Part shown: positions 25,536-33,369 of the stretch, piece after piece | Numbering within the stretch: position 1 is the first letter of the stretch | How the letters are laid out: every line of letters starts with the position of its first letter | Source of the DNA: Halorubrum tebenquichense DSM 14210 | GTDB lineage: Archaea; Halobacteriota; Halobacteria; Halobacteriales; Haloferacaceae | Assembly (NCBI RefSeq): GCF_000337415.1 | Contig: NZ_AOJD01000061.1 | Span: 19,358-83,357 of the forward strand | DNA length: 64,000 bases | Direction of reading: 5' to 3' | Notes under the pieces: generated by a model | What the model was told of the DNA's origin: nothing | Seen by the model: the letters and a program-made list of their open reading frames with translations, nothing else | Databases searched by the model: none | Translations under genes and position numbers: made by a program

Positions 25536-26153
25536 ATGCGCCCGCGAACGCTGCTCGCGCTGCTCCTCGTCGTCCCCCTCGTGGACGCGCTGTTCCTGAT
25601 CGTGGTCGCGACGCGGCTCGGGTGGCCCGCGACGGTCGCGCTCGTCGTGTTGACGGCCGTCCTCGGGATGCTCCTCCTCCGCGCCGAGGGCCGCGCCACC
25701 CTCGCGCGGATCCAGCGGAAGCTGGCCCGGGGCGCGCCCCCGACCGACGAACTGCTCGACGGCGGGCTGTTGATCGCGGCGGGCGCGTTCCTGCTCACGC
25801 CGGGGCTCGTCACCGATGCGGTCGGCTTCCTGCTCGCGCTCCCGCTCTCCCGGGTCCCGATCCGATTGGCCTTAAAGAAGTACGTCGTCGTCCCGTACAT
25901 CGAGAAGGAGACGGACGGGTTCCTCTCCGGGAACGTCTACATCGGCGGCTTCCCGAACGACGGCGAGGGCGGCTTCTCGATGGGCGGCGGCTTCCCCGGC
26001 GGCGGTCCCGACGGCGGCCCGGACGGGTTCGCCGGCGGCGACGGCGACGGCGGCGCTGCGGGGGGCGCTGACTCCGGCGGCGCGGCCGCGGACGACGACG
26101 TCGTCGACGTGGATTTCACCGTCGAAGAGGAGGAGCGGAAGGGAACCGACTGA
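25536..26153 (+). CDS. FxsA family membrane protein
   Basis: The 205-residue protein has three or four hydrophobic segments in the FxsA pattern: LLLVVPLVDALFLIVVATRLG, LVVLTAVLGMLLLRAEGRATL with the conserved RxxG, and LLTPGLVTDAVGFLLALP. It has a long Gly-rich cytoplasmic tail (GGFSMGGGFPGGGPDGG) and an acidic end. FxsA in Escherichia coli affects phage F exclusion, but the general role is unknown. Divergent from DUF1405. Confidence 0.85.
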   Translation: MRPRTLLALLLVVPLVDALFLIVVATRLGWPATVALVVLTAVLGMLLLRAEGRATLARIQRKLARGAPPTDELLDGGLLIAAGAFLLTPGLVTDAVGFLLALPLSRVPIRLALKKYVVVPYIEKETDGFLSGNVYIGGFPNDGEGGFSMGGGFPGGGPDGGPDGFAGGDGDGGAAGGADSGGAAADDDVVDVDFTVEEEERKGTD

Positions 26154-26257
26154 CGGCACGGGCCTCGCTTCGACCCCGTGAAACCGCCACACGGCGGGCG
26201 GCTCCCGAAAGGAAACCCTTAAAATCCTACCCGCGCAACGACTGAATGCGCTCACCT

Positions 26258-26331
26258 GGGCCAATAGCTCAGTCAGGTTGAGCGCTCGGCTGATAACCGG
26301 GAGGTCCACGGTTCAAATCCGTGTTGGCCCA
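26258..26331 (+). tRNA. tRNA-Ile (GAU)
   Basis: The 74-base cloverleaf has acceptor gggccaa/ttggccc, a TPsiC loop ggttcaaatcc, and anticodon loop ctgataa carrying GAT. It is intronless. No CCA is encoded. A TATA-like cttaaaatc at about 26217-26225 precedes it. The 3' end marks the left edge of the AT-rich island with the integrase remnant on the opposite strand, so it is the probable integration site. Confidence 0.96.
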
Positions 26332-26447
26332 CCTACAACGCGCACGGTCTTTGGCCGTGCGGGATTGGTGGGCTGGGACTCCCCAGCCACCCAATTTCGG
26401 TATTCTACTATCTGATAGTTAAGTCTGTAATCACAATTCAAGTACCG

Positions 26448-26600
26448 CGGGATCTCGAAGGTACGGAGCCCGACGTACCCGCCGAGCTGAACGATTGGAT
26501 CGTCGCGGTGGTCGCCGACCACCTAGCGGAGCTCTTCCAGCTTGTCGTCGCGGAGCCACATTTTGTGCTGGTTCGACTTCCCTGTGGACTCTAACCGCAT
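26448..26600 (-). pseudogene. Haloarchaeal tyrosine recombinase, truncated remnant
   Basis: Reading the minus strand from ATG at 26600 gives MRLESTGKSNQHKMWLRDDK then LEELR and an in-frame TAG at 26523-26525. Directly after the stop, in the same frame, the protein continues VVGDHRDDPIVQLGGYVGLRTFEIP. This is the known N-terminus of haloarchaeal XerD/phage-type integrases (the LGGYVGLR.FEIP block). After residue FEIP the homology ends at about 26448 and the DNA turns AT-rich. No catalytic domain (RHR...Y) remains. Its position right after tRNA-Ile, facing it, is the usual place for an integrase. I interpret it as a decayed left end of an integrated element. Confidence 0.78.
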
Positions 26601-26794
26601 GAAATTACTAAAAACTGATATATAAGACGGCAGAACCCACGGGCCGACCGGCGTGATCGGGCCGGTATTCCGGGTGCGGTTATCGAGTTGTTTCAGAAGT
26701 CGTCACTTGGTATTAAACACTAACTCTACGATATATATTGGCTAGTGAATCAACCCAGCTCATCAGAATGAATTGATTTCGAACTAGTATCTCC

Positions 26795-27112
26795 CTAAAT
26801 ACCTAATTCGATTACTCCCTCACAGTTCGGACAGTGTGTTTGGTCCGTGGCACTACCTGCGATATATCCGTAGCCCCCGCCAATTGCTGCTAGTCCAGCG
26901 CCGAGGTAGTACGTCGCAGCAGTCCCCGTACCACCGGAAGCAACACCAATGCCGGTACCGACCGTAGCTCCAACAGCTCCTAACACGGCACTAGCCGTGG
27001 TTGCGGCCATCACGCGTCCGTGCTTCGTTCTGTAAGCATGAACCATCTTGTTACAGTGGGTACACTCAACCTTCGCGATACGGTCGTCAACGTCGTTAGT
27101 GCTTTCATTCAT
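26795..27112 (-). CDS. Small zinc-ribbon glycine-rich membrane protein
   Basis: The 105-residue protein has an N-terminal zinc knuckle (VECTHCNKMVHAYRTK), a glycine-rich hydrophobic hairpin (about 35-85, with AVLGAVGATVGTGIGVASGGTG), then a second knuckle HCPNCEGVIELGI. Its start overlaps the stop of the upstream gene by eight bases, so the two are translationally coupled. Codon use is much more AT-rich than the flanking core genes, consistent with foreign origin. A similar architecture is known in haloarchaeal accessory DNA, but the role is unknown. Confidence 0.72.
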   Translation of the reverse strand: MNESTNDVDDRIAKVECTHCNKMVHAYRTKHGRVMAATTASAVLGAVGATVGTGIGVASGGTGTAATYYLGAGLAAIGGGYGYIAGSATDQTHCPNCEGVIELGI

Positions 27113-27425
27113 TGTTGTCGTGGCCGCAGTAGGGACACGTCAGCCCCTGAAAAATCGGGTTATACGTCTTTGTACAACGATCGCAAGTGCTGGTGTGCGG
27201 GGAGTACCACGATTCGAAGTCGGCTCGCTTGACTGTCGTGATACTACCTCCGCGGGCGTACAGCAGCGTTTTGGTCGGGGGGTGGTACCGTGTTCGTGCT
27301 CCCTCCTCACTTTCGACTGTCACGGGGAACGACTGCTCCCACGCAGTTTGAACAGATAGCTTCGATCCGTCACTACGAACCGCGAAGCGAGATCGGGAGT
27401 GTACCGTGGATGCTGGAGCACTCAT
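27105..27425 (-). CDS. Zinc-ribbon protein of the island
   Basis: The 106-residue protein begins MSAPASTVHSRSRFAV and has a central beta-rich part and a C-terminal zinc ribbon STCDRCTKTYNPIFQG...CPYCGHDNN. The start at 27425 overlaps the stop of a small upstream frame (ATGA). It overlaps the start of the downstream zinc-ribbon membrane protein, forming a coupled pair. It lacks similarity I can name. AT-rich composition suggests transfer. Confidence 0.62.
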   Translation of the reverse strand: MSAPASTVHSRSRFAVRSDGSKLSVQTAWEQSFPVTVESEEGARTRYHPPTKTLLYARGGSITTVKRADFESWYSPHTSTCDRCTKTYNPIFQGLTCPYCGHDNNE

Positions 27426-27559
27426 GCTGACACACCCTCTGGAGTCCGCGGAGATCCGACCAGATGAGGCGAAACCCCCCGGATCTCTGGTGACATTGTT
27501 TGCTGTTGTGATACATCGACTGCTGCCCAATTCGTCGTTGGATGATTGTTACTACTCAT
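27422..27559 (-). CDS. Possible small coupled peptide
   Basis: This frame starts at 27559 (an in-frame ATG at 27610 would lengthen it) and ends in an ATGA overlap with the next gene. The 45-residue product is Ser/Pro/Gln-rich and has no motif. The stop-start overlap is the only support. It may be chance. Confidence 0.3.
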   Translation of the reverse strand: MSSNNHPTTNWAAVDVSQQQTMSPEIRGVSPHLVGSPRTPEGVSA

Positions 27560-27713
27560 GGTTATGTACTGGATGGAACGCGAAGTCAGAACTGCTAATT
27601 TTGGGAGCAATAAGACTAACAGCTACAGTATTGGCCGAAACGAGAAGCGGAACCGAGCCGCAAAATAAAGCCTCCCATTACTGGGGGAAGGAGCCCTGGT
27701 TTGATTCTAATAT

Positions 27714-27741
27714 GGCCATCAAGCAACCACACTTGATGGCC
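27714..27741. repeat. 10-bp inverted repeat in the island
   Basis: The arms ggccatcaag (27714-27723) and cttgatggcc (27732-27741) pair perfectly around an 8-base loop. It lies in the region between the leftward zinc-ribbon genes and the rightward membrane-protein gene. Could be a regulator site or a relic of a mobile end. Apart from the small frame at 27422-27559, I see no gene in 27560-27857. Confidence 0.5.
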
Positions 27742-27857
27742 TCCGACTAGCGTTCCATATCCTTGTCATGCAACAGATAACTAATAAATCTAGCGGTGAA
27801 CGACCTGTTTGGTCGGCAGGCGAAGTATACTTCTCATATTCGCATATAGTGAAATGA

Positions 27858-27865
27858 TTTAATAA
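27858..27865 (+). promoter_or_regulatory. TATA-like box of the island membrane-protein gene
   Basis: The sequence tttaataa is centred 27 bases upstream of the ATG at 27888, so the mRNA is likely leaderless. Confidence 0.6.
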
Positions 27866-27887
27866 CCGGACATGGATATCGGTCCCC

Positions 27888-28643
27888 ATGTTTGACAATT
27901 GGCATCAAGTAGATAGAAATCTCTTCCTACTCATAAAATACCAATACTACTCATTACTTCCTTGGCTAATCTACGTTGTTATTGGAGTAGTTCTAGAAAT
28001 AGTACGAATATGGTACTTTCCAGCTAGTCCCAGTAGCTCCGGATTTTTAGTATATTACGTGTTTTTTGTTCCCCATCAAATTCTGCTCATATCTCTTGTT
28101 TCTGTAATTCTGATCAAGATCATATCCACAGTAAAAACAACATTAGTCCACGTCTGGAGGAGTTGTACTCCCCCATTTGATTCAGGAGTGGAGATATTTG
28201 GTAAGTCAGAGCCAACTAAGAATCTCATCCAAACAGCTCAATACAGGGGAATACTGTTTTTATCTGGGGGATTTCTAGTAGGAGAGATCATTCCCCTCTT
28301 TGGGGAGATTCCACTACGATATGGAAGTATTTCGTTCACAGATCTTCCAAGTTTACCATATTCTGAAACGCTCACTGAGATAGCTTCTGGATTTCCCATC
28401 GTAGGGGATCTACTCACGTTATCATTACAGTCATTAATCTCGGTACAGTCACCAGTGTTGTATATACCAATATCAATCTCCGCATTTCTAATGCTCATTG
28501 GAGTTTGGAACCTATCATACGCTTCTAGACACTTTTTACAAGTAGAATCGAAATCGGGAGAAAAGTGGCAGCGATTGTTATTCGAATTATTGGCAATAAT
28601 TACTGGGCCGCTTACTATTGTGTATATATACCACGTATTTTGA
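27888..28643 (+). CDS. AT-rich polytopic membrane protein
   Basis: The 251-residue protein has about five hydrophobic segments, including LLPWLIYVVIGVVLEIV, FVPHQILLISLVSVILIKII, GILFLSGGFLVGEII and YIPISISAFLMLIGVW. Lys, Ile, Ser and Tyr are common and acidic residues few, unlike the other proteins here. The DNA is markedly AT-rich. A TATA-like box at the right distance supports expression. I do not recognise the family. It is probably cargo of the integrated element. Confidence 0.75.
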   Translation: MFDNWHQVDRNLFLLIKYQYYSLLPWLIYVVIGVVLEIVRIWYFPASPSSSGFLVYYVFFVPHQILLISLVSVILIKIISTVKTTLVHVWRSCTPPFDSGVEIFGKSEPTKNLIQTAQYRGILFLSGGFLVGEIIPLFGEIPLRYGSISFTDLPSLPYSETLTEIASGFPIVGDLLTLSLQSLISVQSPVLYIPISISAFLMLIGVWNLSYASRHFLQVESKSGEKWQRLLFELLAIITGPLTIVYIYHVF

Positions 28644-28713
28644 GGGAGTAGTAGCTTCATGTGTAAGAGATCGTAAAATTGCGGTTCAAACCTTGCTAGC
28701 TGCCAACGCGTAT

Positions 28714-28896
28714 TCATTGTGACATCGACATTATCAAGTGGTCTTCTACCTCCTTGACATCAGACCTTGGGACGTACCCGTCGATACTTCCTTCTTCTAC
28801 TACCTCTTCTAGATTGAGCTCCGATGTGTGATCTCCCTCAAGCCGAGTTGGGAGTGTCACTCTAAATCCAGGAGAGTAAACGACTTCCCCACTCAT
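28714..28896 (-). CDS. Possible short protein at island right edge
   Basis: Sixty residues starting MSGEVVYSPGFRVTLPTRLE. The frame remains open upstream into the antisense of the zinc-ribbon gene, so the start is not certain. The middle EGDHTSELNLEEVVEEGSID is rich in acidic residues and a KEVEDHLIM segment looks helical. It could be a small antitoxin-like or regulatory protein but no motif proves it. GC content is intermediate, and it lies close to where the composition returns to the chromosomal value. Confidence 0.35.
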   Translation of the reverse strand: MSGEVVYSPGFRVTLPTRLEGDHTSELNLEEVVEEGSIDGYVPRSDVKEVEDHLIMSMSQ

Positions 28897-28983
28897 GCTC
28901 TGATATCGACCACCACCTCGTTTCGAGAACCCTGAATGTCTCCGACCAAAGGGATTTACACCCAGTTCGCCGTCACCCGGGGT

Positions 28984-29346
28984 ATGGATCCCTTCGATAA
29001 CGGGGGTAGCTGTGCGAACGGGCACTACTTCGCGTCGCCGAAGCAGGCCGGCGACGGGACCTACTACTGCCCGAAGTGCAACGTCAAGAACGTCTCGCCG
29101 GGCACGGACGGCGTCGAGGACGGCGGGCGCTGCCGGACGGGCCACTACTTCGTCGAGCCGACGCAGTTGGGCCACGGCGCGTTCGGCTGCCCGGCCTGCG
29201 AGTCGACCGACATCGAGCCGAGCGACGAAGACTTCGACGACGGCGGCGTCTGCGAGAACGGCCACGAGTTCCGCGTCGCCGACCGAAACGACGCGGGCGT
29301 GTACCGCTGTCGGGACTGCGGCACGCTCGATCTCGAACCGAACTGA
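28984..29346 (+). CDS. Triple zinc-ribbon repeat protein
   Basis: The 120-residue protein contains three tandem units of the form GG-x-C-x-x-G-H-x-F/Y...C-P/R-x-C: GGSCANGHYFASP with YYCPKC, GGRCRTGHYFVEP with GCPAC, and GGVCENGHEFRVA with YRCRDC. Each unit could bind one zinc through three Cys and one His. High GC content marks the return to chromosomal composition. An earlier ATG at 28936 would add 16 residues. The family occurs in haloarchaea with no known role. Confidence 0.75.
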   Translation: MDPFDNGGSCANGHYFASPKQAGDGTYYCPKCNVKNVSPGTDGVEDGGRCRTGHYFVEPTQLGHGAFGCPACESTDIEPSDEDFDDGGVCENGHEFRVADRNDAGVYRCRDCGTLDLEPN

Positions 29347-29552
29347 CCGCCGCGGGCGTGCGCCTGCCTTCCGGCCGAAAACTCGGCGGTCTCGACCGCG
29401 GCGTCGGTTTCGTCGTCGCGGGCGACTGAGGCTCCCGAGGCCACCGATTCGGTCGCCGAAATCGACGCGGACAGTAGCACTAAGGCGAGTCCGACGGAAG
29501 GGCCGTACCGAATGGATCTCTCGGAGTGCCCGTCGCGCCCCCGTGCGGCGGT

Positions 29553-32500
29553 ATGACCGACTCGGCGACCGGCGCGATCCGTGCGGTCTTCGAGGCGTTC
29601 GTCGCCGACCTCCACGACGCGGTCGGCCAGCAGGCGCTCGAAGCGATCCTCACCGGCGAACGACCTCTCAGCGACTTCGATCTCGACTGTGAGCCGGAGA
29701 CGTTCACCGAGGAGACGCTCGTCCGGCCGCTGCTTGACGCGGCCGACCTCCGGCTCGGCGCTCCGGTGGAAGAGCGGGCCGGACCGAGCGCGACGGCCCC
29801 GGACTTCCGGATCGCGAACGTCGACAGGGCGGTCGTCGGCGAAGCGAGAGCGATCGGCGAGACAGCGGCGGCGAGCGACGGCGTCGAGGCGTCCGTCGGC
29901 CCGTTCAGGGACGAGGACTACGGTATCGCCACGGACGGAGTCGTCTGGCGGCTACACAGGGCCGAGGCGCGGGGGGACGCCACCCGGTATCCGGTCGTCG
30001 CCGCGATCGACACTCGACAGGCGCTGCTGGCCGCGGCCGTCGACTCGGGGTGCCTCGACGAGACGGTCCTTCCCTCCGACGTGGACGCGACCGGGGCAGA
30101 GGCCGACCGCGACGCCGTGCGCGACGCGCTGGAAGACGTGAGGGTGGCGGCGTCCGGGTCCGGGGACGCAGCGGCCGCGCTCGACGCCCTTCCGCGCCCT
30201 CGCCGCGAGCCGGACTGGACGGCGACTGGATTCGAGGCGCAGTTCGGTCGTGCGAACCTCGACCGGCGTCTGCGGCGGTTCCCCCGAGAGCGGCGGGAAC
30301 GGCGGCGACGGGAGGTCGAGGGGTTCTACGACCGGTACGTCGAGTTGCTGTTCGGCGAGGGGACGACACACTCGTTCGAGACGAACCTCCTCGCGTCGAT
30401 CTCGCCGCCGGACGAGTCGACTCCGGAGTCCGAGCGGCGGCGGTTCGCGCTCGCGCTCGCGAACCGGCTGCTGTTCGTCAGGGTCCTCGAAGGGCGGGAG
30501 GTCGACGGGATCGAACGCGGATTCCTGTCCGGACGAATCGAGCGGTACGAGGCGTCTGACCCGCCGCGGAGCCTCTACGAGTCGGAGATCCGACCGCTGT
30601 TCGCCGACCTGCTGAGCACGCCGAAGTCGGAGCGACCGCCGGACCTCCGAGACGCGGACTCGCGGCGCGATCGGGTGCCGTGCCTCAACGACGGGCTGTT
30701 CCGCTCCGCCGTCCCCAACGAGGCGGCGTACAACGTGGAAGACGGGATCTTGAAGCGGATCGTCGAAGAGCTGGGCGAGGAGGACGCGGAGCGAGGGGAC
30801 TCGCTGACGAGGGACGGAACCCTCGACCCGTCGGTCATCGGGGCCGTCTTCGAGAAGGTGATCAACCACCTCGGCGCGAAGCCCGACGTCGGACTCCAGA
30901 AGGAGGAGCTGGGGGCGATATACACGCCGTCGGACGTCACGGAGCGGGTAACGGAGAAAACGGTCGAGCCGGCGATCGAAGCGGCCGTCACCGGGGCCCT
31001 CCTCGATCGGTTCGACGACGCGGACGAGCGCGAGGCCGTTCGAAATCGCTTGGACCGGCTGGGGCTGGGAGCGATACTCGACCGCTTCTCGGCGCGGAAG
31101 CGACTCGTCCTCCGGCGGGACGAGGGGGACGAGTCCGCGGAGGTCGCGGTCCCGTTCGACGAACCGGACGCGATCGAGGCGGCCCTGGAGGGCGTGACGG
31201 AGCTCCGGGTTGTCGACCCCGCGTGCGGCTCCGGGCACTTCCTCACGACGGCGATGGACCGGCTCCACCGCGCGCAGGTCGAGCTGCTCACCGGTCTCGA
31301 CGACGGCGACGAACCCTCCGCCGAGGCCCGGTACGAGGCGAAACGCGAACTCGCGTTGACCGGGGTCTACGGCGTCGACGTTCACGGGGCCGCGACCGAG
31401 GTCGCGCGGCTCCGCCTGTGGCTCAAAGTGATCGAGGACAACGGGTGGAAGTCGTCGTACGCGCGGCTCCCGAACGTCGACGCGAACGTCGCGCGCGGGA
31501 ACGCGCTGGTCGGCTTCCCCGTCACCGGCAGCGCGGACCGAACCGAAGTCCGGGGAGACGAAGTCACCCAGGTCCGGGGAGACGAGATCGCCGAGATCGA
31601 GGAACGGCGGCTGGCGTACAAGTTCGACGCGGACACCGAGGACGACGCCCGGGAGGAGCGACGCGGCTCCCTGACCGGAAACGTCCGAGCGGAATTAGAC
31701 GAGCGGTACGTTTCGCGGCTGTCCGAGACGGTCGTCGACGAGGGCGTCGAGAGCCGCGAGGATCTCCGTCGCCTCGTCGACTCGGTACCGGGTTCCGAGG
31801 AAGTCCATCCGAACGTCCGGCACGTCAAGGCGAGACCGGCCGGCGGCGGCGAGTTCTCGCCGGCACAGCGGTCGGCCCTCGAGGCCGCCGGTTTCGACGT
31901 GTTCCGCACCGGAACCACGGCGAACTTGGACGTCGGCGAGCGCGAACGGGCGCTGGAGACGCGGTCCGACGAACCGCGGGATCGACTCGTCCGTGACCTC
32001 GGAGACGTGCTGAACGAGGACGTCGTCTTCGCGGAGATCGAGCGACGACCGCTCCCCTGTGACCTAGCGGACGTCCCGGGGCGACCGTTCCACTGGATCG
32101 CCGAGTTTCCGGAGGCGGTCACGGAGACCGACGCCGGGTACGCGCTCGACTTCGACGTCGTCCTCGGGAACCCTCCGTACGGGGACCTGCTGACCGACGG
32201 CGAGAAGCGCCTCCTGACGCCGATGGATACCGGAGAGGGGTACGGAGAGCTACGCAGCGGCGAGATCGCGGGCAACTTCGTCGAGCGCGAACTCGACCTG
32301 TTGTCCGCGGACGGCTTCTTCGGAAACGTCGTGACCGTCGGCCTGTTGTCGAGCAGCGAGCGCGGAGCCGAGCACGACCTCATCACCGACGGATTCGAGT
32401 CCGCCGAGGTGTCGTCGTTCGCCCGACGCCCGTCGCAGGTGTTCGACCGGTCGGGGAGCCGCGTCGAGATCAACCCGACGATACTCACCGGTCGGCCGGT

Positions 32501-33365
32501 CGGGTCGGGCGGGTCGGGTGGGTCGGGCGACGGGAGCGCGGAGGGCTCCGAGACGTCGTCCGGAGCGATCCGGTCGAGCGACCTCCTCAGGTTCACCGAC
32601 GAGTCGCGCGAGGCGACGATCACGTCGCATGACCTGAGCCCGGCCGCCGATCTGGTCCTCCGCGATCGGATCGGAGGCGACCCGGGAGGCGATTTCGACG
32701 CGTTCCCGAAGGTGGGCGACGGGACGAAACGCGGCATCCTCGAACGCCTCTCGGAGATTCCGCGGACGCTCGGCGACTGGGAGGTCGACGACTCGCCGTA
32801 CCGCGTCCGCCACCGTCGCTCGTTCAACTACTGGCTGGTGGCGACCAGGGGCGGCGACGACCTGAACAACATGAAGGAGTACCGCTTCCCGACCGAGACC
32901 GCGCGCGACTTCGCGTATCTGGCGGCGAACAGCTCGCTGCTGTACGGCTACCACATGACCTACGGGAACATGCAGGACTTCGGGAAGAGCCGGTTCCGGC
33001 GGTTCCCGGTCCCGGCGCGGTCGGAGCTAGCTCCCTGGCGACCGCTGATTCGGCACTACGCGAACCTCCTCGAAGCGGGACTGCACCGACACGTCGAGTC
33101 GAGCGGCGACATCGATTACCGAGGGGCGAAGGGGGTGAAGGAAGTCGTCGACGAGGTCGAGTTCCTCCTCGGCTCGATATACCGCTTAGATTCACGGCAG
33201 ATACGATACCTCCAGACGTACGATCGCGAGTTCGCCCGGCGCGGGCCGGACGGGTACGAGCCGGTCCCCGACGCGGTCGCGGAGAACGAGGGAGGCGACC
33301 CGACGCCGGCGGTCGAGTTCGGCCCGGCGACGGAGGGGGACGGCGGCGGGACCGCGCCGTTCTAG
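29553..33365 (+). CDS. Eco57I-type restriction-modification methylase (type IIG-like)
   Basis: The 1270-residue protein combines an N-terminal nuclease-like region, a helical part and an N6-adenine methyltransferase. Motif I is VVDPACGSGHFLTTA near residue 557, and the catalytic NPPYGD is near 872, a wide spacing as in Eco57I-type enzymes. QKEELGAIYTPSDVTERVTEKT is the usual pre-methylase helix. The C-terminal part, with NYWLVATRGG and GKSRFRRFPVP, looks like the DNA-recognition portion. In the N-terminal region, PDFRI near 82 and GEAR near 96 sit where PD...ExK would be, with Arg for Lys. A GSGGSGGSGD linker occurs near residue 990. No separate specificity or helicase gene is present. It may be methylation-only or a defence factor. 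Confidence 0.85.
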   Translation: MTDSATGAIRAVFEAFVADLHDAVGQQALEAILTGERPLSDFDLDCEPETFTEETLVRPLLDAADLRLGAPVEERAGPSATAPDFRIANVDRAVVGEARAIGETAAASDGVEASVGPFRDEDYGIATDGVVWRLHRAEARGDATRYPVVAAIDTRQALLAAAVDSGCLDETVLPSDVDATGAEADRDAVRDALEDVRVAASGSGDAAAALDALPRPRREPDWTATGFEAQFGRANLDRRLRRFPRERRERRRREVEGFYDRYVELLFGEGTTHSFETNLLASISPPDESTPESERRRFALALANRLLFVRVLEGREVDGIERGFLSGRIERYEASDPPRSLYESEIRPLFADLLSTPKSERPPDLRDADSRRDRVPCLNDGLFRSAVPNEAAYNVEDGILKRIVEELGEEDAERGDSLTRDGTLDPSVIGAVFEKVINHLGAKPDVGLQKEELGAIYTPSDVTERVTEKTVEPAIEAAVTGALLDRFDDADEREAVRNRLDRLGLGAILDRFSARKRLVLRRDEGDESAEVAVPFDEPDAIEAALEGVTELRVVDPACGSGHFLTTAMDRLHRAQVELLTGLDDGDEPSAEARYEAKRELALTGVYGVDVHGAATEVARLRLWLKVIEDNGWKSSYARLPNVDANVARGNALVGFPVTGSADRTEVRGDEVTQVRGDEIAEIEERRLAYKFDADTEDDAREERRGSLTGNVRAELDERYVSRLSETVVDEGVESREDLRRLVDSVPGSEEVHPNVRHVKARPAGGGEFSPAQRSALEAAGFDVFRTGTTANLDVGERERALETRSDEPRDRLVRDLGDVLNEDVVFAEIERRPLPCDLADVPGRPFHWIAEFPEAVTETDAGYALDFDVVLGNPPYGDLLTDGEKRLLTPMDTGEGYGELRSGEIAGNFVERELDLLSADGFFGNVVTVGLLSSSERGAEHDLITDGFESAEVSSFARRPSQVFDRSGSRVEINPTILTGRPVGSGGSGGSGDGSAEGSETSSGAIRSSDLLRFTDESREATITSHDLSPAADLVLRDRIGGDPGGDFDAFPKVGDGTKRGILERLSEIPRTLGDWEVDDSPYRVRHRRSFNYWLVATRGGDDLNNMKEYRFPTETARDFAYLAANSSLLYGYHMTYGNMQDFGKSRFRRFPVPARSELAPWRPLIRHYANLLEAGLHRHVESSGDIDYRGAKGVKEVVDEVEFLLGSIYRLDSRQIRYLQTYDREFARRGPDGYEPVPDAVAENEGGDPTPAVEFGPATEGDGGGTAPF

Positions 33366-33369
33366 CCGG

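Noticed and set aside
27406..27750. Plus-strand frame across the island's left part
   Set aside because: Antisense to the coupled zinc-ribbon genes at its left end; the product has no motif and ends shortly after the inverted repeat.
28680..28710. Possible right attachment site (gcggttcaaacc, resembling the tRNA-Ile T-loop)
   Set aside because: Only about nine bases match the tRNA 3' region and the following bases differ, so this could be chance.
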